Below, one piece after another: positions 63,546-64,000 of a stretch of DNA of 64,000 nucleotides. A program made the position numbers and the translations under genes. How positions within the stretch are numbered: the stretch's first letter is position 1; every line of letters starts with the position of its first letter. The notes under the pieces are model-generated. The model searched no databases. It was not told where the DNA came from and saw only the letters and a program-made list of their open reading frames with translations. The stretch lies in assembly GCA_949358305.1 (NCBI GenBank), contig OX442321.1, positions 2,505,605-2,569,604 on the forward strand, given 5' to 3'. Source of the DNA: Strigamia acuminata (taxonomy: Eukaryota; Arthropoda; Chilopoda; Geophilomorpha; Linotaeniidae).

Positions 63546-64000
63546 TTGGCCTTTAATCCGTTGTCTAGGGGTCGAAAACCCCATCACCCGTGTTGCTGTG
63601 CCATGAAGACACGCTACACCCGCAACTGACCCGTCACACACAGGGCGGATGCCCCATGGGTGACGTGGTCGGTCACAAACGAACATTCTGTCGTACATAC
63701 CTGTACGACCCATGTGACCACTCATGGAAGCTGCAACAGAGACATCTCTTCCGTGTTACTGAGCGTTACTATGGTGAATGGTGAGGAGAGCAGAGCTACT
63801 CGGGGCATGGCTGCCCTTTCTGCTTGATCGTCCTTGCACTCATCTCACCCGTGCTACCAGCTGCTCGGATCTGTCAACCTCCTTAGCCGACAGCCACAGC
63901 TCTTCTTTCTCTCTCTCACCACACCACTCGGCTCACTCCTTCCCCGGCTGGGTCAGTCCACCCGCAAAGGAGGATGACTTTGCGGCCAGAGAGCAGTGTG
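63546..64000 (-). repeat. GC-rich dispersed repeat, copy running off the window
   Basis: Reverse complement of the 57,739 family (GGCCTTTAATCCGTTGTCTA, CCCATCACCCGTGTTG, GACCCGTCACACACAGGG). It extends past the right edge. Interrupts the UBL fossil intron. Confidence 0.75.

Noticed and set aside
1-64000. CRISPR arrays, bacterial operons, rRNA or tRNA genes
   Set aside because: No regularly spaced direct repeats, no Shine-Dalgarno-led gene strings, and no cloverleaf or rRNA sequence recognised by eye; a tRNA scan would be needed to be certain.

Overview
This window looks like AT-rich nuclear DNA of an invertebrate animal. The reasons are short GT-AG introns, TATA plus TCAG-type initiator promoters, SARM1-type TIR domains, and a BEL/Pao retrotransposon (a group known only from animals). 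An arthropod or other ecdysozoan is plausible, but I cannot name the species. Nothing looks bacterial.

Two multigene families interleave along the window. Family 1 is eleven copies (P1-P11) of a gene for a small secreted peptide with eight cysteines. Eight copies look intact (P3-P8, P10, P11) and three are broken (P1, P2, P9). P5 is the only copy on the minus strand. Most copies share one architecture: TATA box, TCAGA initiator about 30 bp downstream, a noncoding first exon ending CATCTAG|gtaagc, an intron of about 100-135 bp, then the whole coding sequence in exon 2. Family 2 is multi-exon genes that end in a domain of about 70 residues I read as a beta-grasp (ubiquitin-like, 'UBL-like') fold. 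Upstream of it lie one to four short repeats, each encoded by its own phase-1 exon. In three loci these parts are joined to a SARM1-type TIR domain that keeps the catalytic glutamate position. I rebuilt splice models for seven apparently intact genes (2143-3914, 23929-25209, 25923-27837, 29537-33269, 42918-44499, 46118-47737, 51549-52173) and one pseudogene (49210-49834). In every intact model the exon lengths sum to a multiple of three.

Layout: 1-2068 end of a copia element; 2143-3914 UBL-like gene; 4.5-15 kb peptide genes P1-P4, with a broken copia fragment and MITEs between them; 15.1-17.1 kb a 2-kb inverted-repeat element in the 3' region of P4; 17.4-23.7 kb a very young BEL/Pao element; 23.9-33.3 kb a UBL-like gene and two TIR genes; 34.7 kb P5 (minus); 36.7-42.6 kb a tandem duplication carrying P6 and P7; 42.9-52.2 kb a TIR gene, two UBL-like genes and one pseudogene; 52.4-64 kb peptide genes P8-P11 among MITEs, decayed UBL-like gene fragments and a GC-rich dispersed repeat.

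Decayed first or second exons of the UBL-like gene recur downstream of P2, P5, P8, P9, P10 and P11. The intact UBL-like gene at 23.9 kb sits downstream of P4 once the BEL element is removed. I infer an ancestral two-gene cassette (secreted peptide plus UBL-like gene) that was repeatedly duplicated and eroded. TIR NADase domains, expanding small secreted cysteine-rich peptides and rapid turnover together suggest an innate-immunity or cell-death locus. That is inference from domain identity and arrangement, not demonstrated function.
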